Origin: Fidelibacterota bacterium
Lineage (GTDB): Bacteria > Fidelibacterota > UBA2242
NCBI GenBank assembly: GCA_023133185.1
Contig: JAGLWX010000201.1
Location: 1 to 5,489 of the forward strand
Reading direction: 5' to 3'
Length of the DNA stretch: 5,489 nucleotides
A model generated the notes under the pieces. It searched no databases and was not told the DNA's origin. It saw nothing but the letters and a program-made list of their open reading frames with translations. A program made the translations under genes and the position numbers. Each line of letters begins with the position of its first letter. Positions within the stretch are counted from its first letter, which is position 1. This document shows, piece after piece, positions 1 to 5,322 of the stretch.

Positions 1-328
1 ATTGATATGTCCATACCATATCATAGTCATCATTACCCTGGGCTTCAAATACGTATATAGATCGCTTATTTATTTCACCTTCGGGGTACATGACCGGAAC
101 AATAAATTCCCTCCTGCCATCCTGGTCTAAATCAACGTCCGCACACACATTCTTTGACGAAACTATATCTGTGACTGTAGCATCTCCTGAATCCCAAGTC
201 AATTGAACATCAGTTTCTGCAGCCTGACTGCTCCAGGTAATTTGATAATTCCCCATATCTTGTGCAGATAAGAATAGAGGGAGTAGCAATACTAAAATTA
301 AGCTTAAAAATTGTTTCGTTTGTTTCAT
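1..328 (-). CDS. Secreted FG-GAP/VCBS-like repeat protein, N-terminal part (runs off left edge)
   Basis: The first 109 codons are visible and the gene continues beyond base 1. It starts at the ATG at 326-328. A good ribosome binding site (GAAAGGA, 336-342 on the minus strand) lies 7 nt upstream. Residues 1-22 form a signal peptide: Lys residues, then a hydrophobic core rich in Leu (LILVLLLPLFL), then a likely signal peptidase I cleavage after LSA. The mature part has DVDLDQDGRREF at residues 64-75. Its D66-x-D68-x-D70-G71-xx-E74 spacing is that of the calcium-binding loops of FG-GAP/VCBS beta-propeller repeats. The following IYVFEAQGNDDYDMVWTY (91-108) fits the strand pattern seen between such repeats. 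The protein is therefore probably exported, to the periplasm, cell surface or outside. Its function is unknown; such repeats often mediate binding or sit on secreted proteins with a sorting domain at the far end, which is outside the window. It lies downstream of a truncated symporter start and probably shares that promoter. Confidence 0.8.
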   Translation of the reverse strand, partial: MKQTKQFLSLILVLLLPLFLSAQDMGNYQITWSSQAAETDVQLTWDSGDATVTDIVSSKNVCADVDLDQDGRREFIVPVMYPEGEINKRSIYVFEAQGNDDYDMVWTYQ

Positions 329-349
329 GATTTAATCCTTTCATTTTTT

Positions 350-473
350 TGCTTACGAAACTCATCTAGCAAACTCTTTGAACTTTGGGCAGCACCTCCT
401 TCCATTATTTTCGTTTATGAAACTCAAACCGTAAATTTTTTGAACTTTGGGCTTCACCCCCTTCCCTTCATTT
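350..473. repeat. Two-copy imperfect tandem repeat, 62-bp unit
   Basis: Positions 350-411 and 412-473 align without gaps at a period of exactly 62 bp. By my count 46 of 62 bases are identical and several differences are C/T. The best conserved core is TTTGAACTTTGGGC (377-390 and 439-452), and GAAACTCA is also shared (357-364 and 419-426). On the minus strand each unit carries a Shine-Dalgarno-like run, AAGGAGGTG (393-401) and AAGGGGGTG (455-463). The period is not a multiple of three, so the units are read in different frames. Weaker similarity seems to continue on both sides (TCCTTTCATTT near 336-346; CCTACGAAATAAT near 489-501). The repeat fills the space between the symporter remnant and the secreted-protein gene. 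Confidence 0.75.
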
Positions 474-613
474 TTGTTCATTGTTCCTCCTACGAAATAA
501 TCCGCTTCACTTACTTGTCCTTTACTTAATCTCCAACTCATATATATCAACACCGAGAAATAAAGAATAAAAATCAGATAGTCTAAAGAGTTTAAACTTC
601 CTATTTTTTCCAA
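362..613 (-). pseudogene. Truncated sodium/solute symporter (SSS family), N-terminal remnant
   Basis: An open frame of 83 codons starts at a TTG (611-613), with AAGGA 9 nt upstream. An in-frame TAA precedes it, so little extension is possible; an ATT three codons upstream is the only other close candidate. Residues 10-43 look like the very start of an SSS-family Na+/solute symporter: LDYLIFILYFSVLIYMSWRL is a first transmembrane helix, followed by the conserved DYFVGG (38-43) that leads into helix 2. A full member has roughly 450-550 residues and over a dozen helices. Here homology stops after base 485, and the rest (44-83) is low-complexity, charged sequence encoded by a tandem repeat. The other two frames down to the next gene are also too short to hold the missing part, so a deletion is more likely than a frameshift. 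It lies 32 bp downstream of an operator-like site and is the first reading frame of that transcript. It cannot transport anything as it stands; it could act as a leader reading frame. Homology is recognised by eye only. Confidence 0.6.
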
Positions 614-632
614 AATATCAATTCCTTATCCG

Positions 633-660
633 TTTATATTAACCATGTGAACATATACAA
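633..660 (-). promoter_or_regulatory. Promoter-like element upstream of the symporter remnant
   Basis: On the minus strand, TTGTAT (655-660) and TATAAA (633-638) are separated by 16 bp, and an overlapping TAATAT gives another possible -10. It lies after the regulator's terminator and before the TTG start at 613, so it is the natural promoter for the symporter remnant and the secreted-protein gene. The -35 lies inside the operator-like sequence, so a bound repressor would block polymerase. The same TTGTAT-N16-TATAAA arrangement occurs at 1886-1913. Confidence 0.45.
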
Positions 661-662
661 TT
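645..662. promoter_or_regulatory. Putative operator, copy 1 (downstream transcription unit)
   Basis: ATGTGAACATATACAATT is identical over 18 bp to 1898-1915, which lies upstream of the regulator gene; the bases on either side differ. Its centre is the dyad ATGT-GA-ACAT. An identical site on both sides of a GntR-LacI regulator, in the same place relative to promoter elements, is what an autoregulated local repressor would produce. It overlaps the -35 hexamer of the promoter serving the symporter remnant. Binding by this regulator is inferred, not shown. Confidence 0.6.
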
Positions 663-667
663 TTAAT

Positions 668-701
668 AAAAAAAAACAGCAGGATTTATTACTCCCCTGC
701 T
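668..701 (-). terminator. Intrinsic terminator of the regulator gene
   Basis: On the minus strand AGCAGG (701-696) pairs perfectly with CCTGCT (683-678) around a 12-nt loop. One G and a run of nine T (676-668) follow directly. It starts 15 bp past the TAA of the GntR-LacI gene, so it ends that transcript and makes the next unit depend on its own promoter. The stem is only 6 bp but the U-tract is long and uninterrupted. Confidence 0.8.
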
Positions 702-716
702 TCTATTACTCCTTTA

Positions 717-1835
717 TTATGAGATATTTATTTGCTTATCTTTTCCATTAATTATCTCGGACTTCATAACAAAATTTTTATTTTCTCTTTCACCTTTTTC
801 AATCATTTGTATCAGTATTTCAGCACTCTTTTCACCCATTTTATATGACGGTTGAATTACTTTTGTAAAAATGTCTGCGGGAAGATGAGGAAGTGTAAGA
901 TTATCATAAGAAGCAACTTTTATATCTTCAGGCACTTTATTACCCAATTTTTCGAGCGCTAAAATCACTGCTTTTCCAATGATTGCATTAAGCGTAAATA
1001 TAGCTGAGAAAGAGGTGCTATTCTCCAGGAATTCCGTTATCATGTCAATATTGCCTGAACTGATTTCTCTCTCATCACATTGCAGCACAAGACTATAATC
1101 AAACTGAATATTATTATCTTCCAGAGCCTTCCTATACCCCTCAAGCCTTTCATTAATCGAAGAACATTCCAATCCGGTAAAAACAGCTATCTTTTCATGT
1201 CCCGATTTTATAAGGTTTTTAATTAATTTATAGGAGCTGTTAAAGTTATCAGATACAACGTAACTGCAATCAATACCATTAAGATATTTGTCAATTAAAA
1301 TATACGGGATATCTCTGTGAATTAATTTTTTTACAATTTTGATATTCATTTCATCGCTATTTTTACCGGCAAAAGGAGAGAAAATAATTCCGTCAACATG
1401 TTTTTTTAATAACAAAGAAGCGTATCCCATTGCTTTTTCAAAATCATTATAGTGGTTGCCTAAGATAAGGCTGTATCCCCTGGAATGCAGATAATCCTCA
1501 ACTCCCTGTACTATTTTCCTGCCAAATTGGTTTGACACATTATGAACAACTACTCCGACTAGTTTCAAGACAATAGGCTCACGCGCTCTTCCCCATAGAT
1601 TCTTTGGATTTACAAACGTTCCTCGTCCCCGTTCCCGAAATACATACCCTTCTTCAACTAACTTATTAACAGCCTTATTTATTGTTATGAGACTACAGCT
1701 ATAATTTGTAACCAGCTCTCTTTCAGCAGGTATTTTTTCTCCGGATTTCCATTCTCCGGCCATAATCTTTTTAACTAATATTTCTTTTAATTGGAAATAT
1801 TTCGGGACAACACTCGTATCATCTATTTGGTTCAT
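717..1835 (-). CDS. GntR-LacI hybrid transcriptional regulator (AraR-like)
   Basis: A 372-residue protein, full length for this family. I chose the ATG at 1833-1835; a TTG directly in front (1836-1838) gives one more residue, and AAGG lies 10 and 7 nt upstream respectively. The first 75 residues are a GntR winged helix: PKYFQLKEILVKKIMAGEW, then SGEKIPAERELV, the recognition-helix region (ITINKAVNKLVEEGY) and the wing RERGRGTFV. From about residue 92 (VLKLVGVVVHNVSNQFG) to the end it resembles the LacI/periplasmic-binding-protein sensor domain, with VDGIIFSPF, the interdomain segment IAVFTGLECSSINERLEGYRKAL, VASYDNL and the closing LIQMIEKGE. Proteins of this type (B. subtilis AraR is the model) usually repress sugar-use genes until a sugar or derivative binds the sensor. 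The truncated solute symporter downstream agrees with a sugar role, but the ligand cannot be read from the sequence. Matching operator-like sites upstream and downstream suggest autoregulation and local control. The gene is more AT-rich than hisS to its right. Confidence 0.92.
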   Translation of the reverse strand: MNQIDDTSVVPKYFQLKEILVKKIMAGEWKSGEKIPAERELVTNYSCSLITINKAVNKLVEEGYVFRERGRGTFVNPKNLWGRAREPIVLKLVGVVVHNVSNQFGRKIVQGVEDYLHSRGYSLILGNHYNDFEKAMGYASLLLKKHVDGIIFSPFAGKNSDEMNIKIVKKLIHRDIPYILIDKYLNGIDCSYVVSDNFNSSYKLIKNLIKSGHEKIAVFTGLECSSINERLEGYRKALEDNNIQFDYSLVLQCDEREISSGNIDMITEFLENSTSFSAIFTLNAIIGKAVILALEKLGNKVPEDIKVASYDNLTLPHLPADIFTKVIQPSYKMGEKSAEILIQMIEKGERENKNFVMKSEIINGKDKQINIS

Positions 1836-1851
1836 CAAGACTTTGCCTTGT

Positions 1852-1892
1852 CTGTTTTATAAATGTTATTTCTTATTTTTGCTGTTTTATAA
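1852..1892. repeat. 11-bp direct repeat in the regulator leader
   Basis: CTGTTTTATAA occurs at 1852-1862 and again at 1882-1892, exactly 30 bp apart. The second copy contains the TATAAA of the promoter-like element at 1886-1913; the first lies near the ribosome binding site. In such AT-rich DNA this may be chance or a small duplication. Confidence 0.4.
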
Positions 1893-1913
1893 TACATATG
1901 TGAACATATACAA
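1886..1913 (-). promoter_or_regulatory. Second promoter-like element of the regulator gene
   Basis: On the minus strand TTGTAT (1908-1913) and TATAAA (1886-1891) are separated by 16 bp. This is the same arrangement as at 633-660, and the -35 lies in the operator copy here too. It is weaker than the element at 1922-1950 and its main interest is the shared layout. Confidence 0.4.
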
Positions 1914-1915
1914 TT
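1896..1915. promoter_or_regulatory. Putative operator, copy 2 (autoregulatory)
   Basis: Positions 1898-1915 are identical to 645-662. Here the symmetry extends further: ATATGT-GA-ACATAT (1896-1909) has 6-bp arms that match perfectly around a 2-bp centre, a form expected for a dimeric winged-helix repressor. It spans the predicted start point of the strong promoter at 1922-1950 (about 1915), so a bound repressor would block initiation there. Confidence 0.65.
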
Positions 1916-1921
1916 ATCAAC

Positions 1922-1950
1922 AATATACTGGATATCAATATTCTTGTCAA
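1922..1950 (-). promoter_or_regulatory. Strong sigma-70-type promoter of the regulator gene
   Basis: On the minus strand a perfect TTGACA (1945-1950) is followed after exactly 17 bp by TATATT (1922-1927). This is the best promoter match in the window. Transcription should start near 1915, giving a leader of about 80 nt before the regulator ATG. The start point falls within the operator copy. Confidence 0.65.
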
Positions 1951-2005
1951 GTATTTTTATATGTAAATTTATAACACCTTTTTTTATCCCTAAAATTCAA
2001 TCTAA

Positions 2006-2140
2006 TTGAGCGGGAGTTCCCCGTCTGTAAAGGCGTGGGTATCTATGATGAACGAGGTACGAGTGCCCCGACTCTTCGTGGTCCCCGGTGGGAAAGAATA
2101 TCTACAGGTTTCTCGTCAAAGATTCTTCTTTACTTCGCTC
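2006..2140. other. GC-rich hairpin-bearing island, possible dispersed repeat
   Basis: Within the 413-bp spacer between the radical SAM gene and the regulator, this stretch is clearly richer in G and C than the AT-rich DNA on both sides. It holds several small inverted repeats: CGGG/CCCG around AGTTC (2011-2023), GAGT/ACTC around GCCCCG (2061-2074), and TCCC/GGGA around CGGT (2082-2093). The plus strand is open through it, but that frame runs on into the end of the radical SAM gene and resembles no protein I know. The right end (AAAGATTCTTC...TTCGCTCA, 2118-2140) reminds me of short repeat elements scattered in intergenic DNA of some environmental bacteria. It could be such an element, a decayed mobile-element end or a structured RNA. 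No recognisable transposase is present. Confidence 0.35.
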
Positions 2141-2157
2141 ATTAGAAGGATACATAC

Positions 2158-2213
2158 AACTATTTTTTACAAAACCATCTTTATTGAGATTTACACAATA
2201 TTTTTAAATAGTT
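2158..2213. repeat. AT-rich inverted repeat after the radical SAM gene
   Basis: AACTATTT (2158-2165) and AAATAGTT (2206-2213) are perfect 8-bp inverted arms 40 bp apart. A small ATCT/AGAT hairpin (2177-2190) lies between them. It is 39 bp past the radical SAM stop codon and could be a weak transcript-end structure, but it lacks a GC-rich stem with an adjoining U-tract, so it is not called a terminator. Confidence 0.25.
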
Positions 2214-2251
2214 TCACCATGACAATCTATCAAGGCGCTTTCGCAGATACT

Positions 2252-3211
2252 CTATACTTCCCGGCTTTGACTTCCATCATCTATAAATCTATATCCCTGA
2301 AAAGTTTCCCGGCTTGACAATTCCGCTTGAATTTTCCAGAGCAGATCTACTTTCAGCATTTTCCATTTTGGGGCGATGAGCGTACCCGGTTTTGCATCTC
2401 CGACAAGGCGCTGAATCACAATATTGGGGCGCAATCGTTCCAGAAAATCACAGACGAGTTCGATCCATTCCTGCTCCATAAAAAGCGGAAAGGGTGATTG
2501 TGCGAAAAGATCAGCCAATGCCGTCTGTTTAACGACATGAAGGTGATGGATTTTCAGGGCGTCTAATTCCAGATTATTTAGGATAGCGGCAGATTGCAGG
2601 ATTTCGTCCCTGGTTTCGGTTGGAAAGCCGAAGATAATATGTCCGGCGACATGCAATCCAAATTGTTTTGACTGTTCGATCGCCTGTCGGGTTCTGTTGA
2701 AGTTATGACCGCGGCGCGCCCAAAGGAGGGTTTTATCGTACACCGATTCAATGCCGTATTCGATTGAAACGTATGTGTGTTGATTTAAATCTTGTAATAA
2801 AGCAAGAATATCATTATTAATGCAATCGGGACGAGTGCCTATTAGGATTCCTACAATGTCCGGAATACCAAGAACAGAGCGATACAGCGCTTCCAGTTCA
2901 CGGACTGAACCATAAGTGTTTGTATAAGCCTGGAAATAAGCCAAAAATTTCCTGGCTTTGCGATGCTTTATAGATCGTTCTATTCCTTCGATCAACTGAT
3001 CCCGGACGGGTTTTAATTTCTCTGAACGGTCAGCGGCGAAGCTGGCGTTATTGCAATAGAGACAACCGCCGGTTCCGAGGCGCCCATCGCGAGTCGGACA
3101 GGTGAATCCGGCGTCCAGAGATATTCTGTAAACTTTTTCGCCAAAAGTTTGACGTAGATATGTGCTATAGCGATAATAACGATTTTCGATTGGAAATGGT
3201 AATGACGGCAT
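2252..3211 (-). CDS. Radical SAM protein, YhcC/YtqA family (TIGR01212); possible MnmL
   Basis: A full-length 319-residue member. The cluster-binding cysteines are C38, C50 and C53 in CPTRDGRLGTGGCLYC, the C-x11-C-x2-C spacing typical of this family rather than the usual C-x3-C-x2-C. Other family features are AYFQAYTNTY (91-100), GTRPDC (125-130), IEYGIES (150-156), IFGFPTET (193-200), KIHHLHVVKQT (220-230), ERLRPNIVIQRLVGDA (258-273) and LIAPKW (278-283). The enzyme should use a [4Fe-4S] cluster and S-adenosylmethionine in the cytoplasm. From the literature, a YtqA-subgroup member (MnmL of Bacillus subtilis and Streptococcus mutans) acts in making mnm5s2U at the tRNA wobble position, working with the methylase MnmM. 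E. coli YhcC, also in the family, has no settled role that I know. No mnmM is visible here. The ATG at 3209-3211 is the first in-frame start after a stop, but it lacks a clear Shine-Dalgarno sequence. It follows hisS by 42 bp, so coupled transcription is likely. Confidence 0.9.
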   Translation of the reverse strand: MPSLPFPIENRYYRYSTYLRQTFGEKVYRISLDAGFTCPTRDGRLGTGGCLYCNNASFAADRSEKLKPVRDQLIEGIERSIKHRKARKFLAYFQAYTNTYGSVRELEALYRSVLGIPDIVGILIGTRPDCINNDILALLQDLNQHTYVSIEYGIESVYDKTLLWARRGHNFNRTRQAIEQSKQFGLHVAGHIIFGFPTETRDEILQSAAILNNLELDALKIHHLHVVKQTALADLFAQSPFPLFMEQEWIELVCDFLERLRPNIVIQRLVGDAKPGTLIAPKWKMLKVDLLWKIQAELSSRETFQGYRFIDDGSQSREV

Positions 3212-3253
3212 TAGCGAAAAAGGTTGTGAAATTAATGTGGTATAAAAACCAAT

Positions 3254-4513
3254 TTATTTAGTGGCGGCTTCAATCTGATCGGCAGCCTGTGATAATTGAA
3301 TTTCTTTCTGTTCGCCGGTAGTCATGTTTTTCAGCAGGATTTTGTCTTTATGGATCTCATCCTCTCCTATAATAACTACCCAGTGGGCTTGCTTTCTACC
3401 AGCGTCGCGCATCTGTGCTCTTAGTGAGCGGCGTAGAAAATCCAATTCAACTCGAAGACCGCGTGAACGTAATGTCGTGGCAATATTAAAAGCCACCTGG
3501 CGGGCATTGTTACCTAAAACAGCAATATAGATCAGATTGATTTCTTTTTCCGGAATTGCCTGGCTTTCATTTAAAATCATGAGCAGGCGTTCCATCCCTG
3601 AGGCGACTCCTACAGCCGGTGTGGGCACACCACCCAGATCTTCTATCAGATGATCGTAACGCCCGCCGCCGCAGATGGCGTCCTGGGCGCCCAATAAGGA
3701 ACTGGTAATTTCGAAGGTCGTTCGGGTATAATAATCTAATCCGCGGACCAGTTTATTATCAACCTCATACGGGACATAAGCGGCGTCCAGCAGGGATTTC
3801 ACTTCTTCAAAATGCCGGGTGTCATCAGGATTGAGATGATCCAGTATTGAAGGAGCGTGTCTGTCAAGGATGTGCTGACAGCTTTCAACTTTGCAATCGA
3901 ACAGGCGCAGAATATTTTTCTCAATGCGTTCCCGGCAGGTGTTGCAGAAATCATTAAAATGAGGTTTTAATGCGGATTTCAGGATTTTCAAATAGTGATT
4001 CCGGCTGTCCAGACTGCCGATACTGTTGATCCGCACCGATAAATCATTAATGCCAAGTTCTTTGTATATATCATAGACGGTCTGGATAACTTCGGCGTCG
4101 GCTTCGGGGTGTTCGGAACCGATGATTTCAAAACCGAACTGGGTGAATTGTCTCAGGCGCCCTTTCTGCGGACGTTCCTGGCGAAAAAGAGAACCGAAAT
4201 AGTACAATTTGGTTACCGGGCTGATCTGGCTGAGATTATTCTGAATGAAGGCTCTTACTACGGGCGCTGTCAATTCCGGGCGCAGCGTCAGACTCGTATT
4301 GCCTTTATCCGGGAAGGTGTACATTTCTTTGGAAACAACATCGGTATCGGCACCAATCCCCCTGGTAAAAAGTTCAGTTACTTCAAACAAAGGAGTTCGG
4401 ATTTCCTGATAATTATTCCGTTCGAGACGTTCGCTAATAATTTTTTCGACGTATTGCCACTGGTATATTTCACCCGGTAGAATATCTTTTGTGCCTTTTA
4501 TTCTTCGATACAC
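3254..4513 (-). CDS. hisS: Histidine--tRNA ligase
   Basis: Full-length 419-residue class II aminoacyl-tRNA synthetase that charges tRNA-His in the cytoplasm using ATP and histidine. It starts at GTG (4511-4513), with AAAGGA 6 nt upstream; the start lies just before the family's usual KGTKDILP (6-13). Visible motifs are RTPLFE (39-44, motif 1 region), LRPE (77-80), motif 2 FGSLFRQERPQKGRLRQF (106-123, R111 and E113), the histidine-specific loop LVRGLDYYTRTTFE (255-268), GGGRYD (282-287) and motif 3 GVASGMERL (302-310, R309). The anticodon-binding domain fills about 325-419, with LRRSLRAQMRDAGRKQA and GEDE. C190, C193, C207 and C212 in the insertion form a cysteine pattern found in one subset of bacterial HisRS. 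It sits between ptsN (74 bp upstream) and the radical SAM gene (42 bp downstream). A weak promoter-like ATGACA-N16-TATCAA occurs in the upstream spacer, so it may also have its own start. Confidence 0.97.
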   Translation of the reverse strand: MYRRIKGTKDILPGEIYQWQYVEKIISERLERNNYQEIRTPLFEVTELFTRGIGADTDVVSKEMYTFPDKGNTSLTLRPELTAPVVRAFIQNNLSQISPVTKLYYFGSLFRQERPQKGRLRQFTQFGFEIIGSEHPEADAEVIQTVYDIYKELGINDLSVRINSIGSLDSRNHYLKILKSALKPHFNDFCNTCRERIEKNILRLFDCKVESCQHILDRHAPSILDHLNPDDTRHFEEVKSLLDAAYVPYEVDNKLVRGLDYYTRTTFEITSSLLGAQDAICGGGRYDHLIEDLGGVPTPAVGVASGMERLLMILNESQAIPEKEINLIYIAVLGNNARQVAFNIATTLRSRGLRVELDFLRRSLRAQMRDAGRKQAHWVVIIGEDEIHKDKILLKNMTTGEQKEIQLSQAADQIEAATK

Positions 4514-4530
4514 AGTATTTCCTTTATCTT

Positions 4531-4580
4531 GTTTAAATGTTGGCTGGATTTATTTTTGATAATTGATATAGTTTAAATGT
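4531..4580. repeat. 10-bp direct repeat between ptsN and hisS
   Basis: GTTTAAATGT occurs at 4531-4540 and 4571-4580, 40 bp apart, inside the 74-bp ptsN-hisS spacer. A spacing of about four helical turns could suit a regulator, but the sequence is AT-rich and short enough to be chance. Confidence 0.35.
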
Positions 4581-4587
4581 CATTGTA

Positions 4588-5070
4588 TTAATGGGAACCG
4601 GCTTGCGTATTTTCATCATACAGGTATAATATTTCGGCGATCTTTTCAGCAGAATCCGCCGCTAATAATTCTTCCCGGCAACTGGCAATATTCAACATGC
4701 GTGAAAACTTGCTTAGCAGTTTCAGATGTTTACTTGGATATCGTTCAGGTGTAAGTAGCAAAACGAAGATATTTACCGGTAGTCCGTCAATGGCGTCAAA
4801 GTCGATACCTTCTATGGATATCCCGAATGACACAAGCACTTCATCAATATTAGCGTACTTCCCGTGAGGCAGTGCAACGCCTTTTCCGACGCCGGTGGTC
4901 ATGAGTTCTTCTCGTTTATAGACGGCGGATTTAGCCTCTTCCGCTTCAGTCAGTTTTCCATTTTTTACCAGTACATCGACCAACTGGGAAATTGCCTCTT
5001 CTTTTGTAGCTGCTTTGACCGGATAAAGTATAAGATCGGGTGTTAAAATAGTAGATAATTCCACATTCAT
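4588..5070 (-). CDS. ptsN: PTS EIIA domain protein, nitrogen-regulatory type (EIIA-Ntr/PtsN-like)
   Basis: A 160-residue single-domain EIIA of the fructose/mannitol/Ntr class. The phosphorylated histidine is H69 in TTGVGKGVALPHGKY (58-72), the classic active-site context. DFDAIDGLPVNIFVLLLTPE and SKHLKLLSKFSRML (112-125) match the conserved core, and the length is that of PtsN alone. EIIA-Ntr receives phosphate from HPr/NPr and acts mainly by binding other proteins (kinases, potassium transport, stress regulators) rather than by carrying sugar. No EIIB or EIIC gene adjoins it, which supports a regulatory role; a sugar-specific EIIA whose partners lie elsewhere is less likely. The ATG at 5068-5070 is right for the family although no clear Shine-Dalgarno precedes it. 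It heads the ptsN-hisS-radical SAM series and lies downstream of a probable histidine kinase gene, separated by 317 bp. Confidence 0.88.
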   Translation of the reverse strand: MNVELSTILTPDLILYPVKAATKEEAISQLVDVLVKNGKLTEAEEAKSAVYKREELMTTGVGKGVALPHGKYANIDEVLVSFGISIEGIDFDAIDGLPVNIFVLLLTPERYPSKHLKLLSKFSRMLNIASCREELLAADSAEKIAEILYLYDENTQAGSH

Positions 5071-5099
5071 TTACCGTTTATCATCACAGAACATCGGGA

Positions 5100-5128
5100 A
5101 ATTTACGAGAATCAAATTTTTATACCAA
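5100..5128 (-). promoter_or_regulatory. Weak promoter candidate for ptsN
   Basis: On the minus strand TTGGTA (5123-5128) and TAAATT (5100-5105) are 17 bp apart, 30 bp upstream of the ptsN start. The hexamers are only partial matches. It is the best candidate I found in this spacer. Confidence 0.25.
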
Positions 5129-5241
5129 CTGCTAAATCTTTTTTTTAGGCATCAGCGCTGTTTGAGACGGATAAAAACCCAAATCTAACGGGATGGAGTG
5201 TTGGAGTAATGCTGAATCTGATCATTATCTTGGGGATATTT

Positions 5242-5290
5242 GTGCCAAAGGCACCCCTTGGGGCAATCTGAAATCTGTCCCAACAGGGAC
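5242..5290. repeat. Cluster of short perfect hairpins
   Basis: Within 49 bp there are three inverted repeats: GTGCC-AAA-GGCAC (5242-5254), CCCC-TT-GGGG (5254-5263, sharing one base with the first) and GTCCC-AACA-GGGAC (5277-5290). A weaker CTCC/GGAG pair follows (5290-5306). None has a U-tract, so this does not look like an ordinary terminator. It resembles a REP-like or dispersed intergenic element, or a structured RNA segment. Confidence 0.5.
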
Positions 5291-5322
5291 TCCTATATTT
5301 GTGGAGGTTACGCCGGACAAGC

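Noticed and set aside
311..529. Plus-strand 72-codon open frame
   Set aside because: It lies opposite the symporter remnant and the 62-bp repeats, its phenylalanine-rich composition is that of an antisense AT-rich strand, and it has no recognisable domain.
2008..2140. Insertion-sequence end or transposase fragment
   Set aside because: No transposase motif, terminal inverted repeats or target-site duplication could be found. It is left as an unidentified island.
2006..2317. Plus-strand 103-codon open frame over the GC-rich island
   Set aside because: It runs 66 bp into the 3' end of the well-supported radical SAM gene, changes composition halfway and resembles no known protein. The island may be a repeat, but not a gene.
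3324..3530. Plus-strand open frame inside hisS
   Set aside because: It lies wholly antisense to conserved hisS codons.
4109..4480. Plus-strand 123-codon open frame inside hisS
   Set aside because: It is antisense to the motif 2 region of hisS, which is under strong coding constraint. It is long only because of codon composition.
4864..5046. Plus-strand open frame inside ptsN
   Set aside because: It is antisense to the EIIA active-site region and has no domain.
5112..5150. T-run after CTAAA (5131-5149) as a plus-strand terminator
   Set aside because: No plus-strand gene precedes it and the CTAAA/TTTAG arms are too short and AT-rich.
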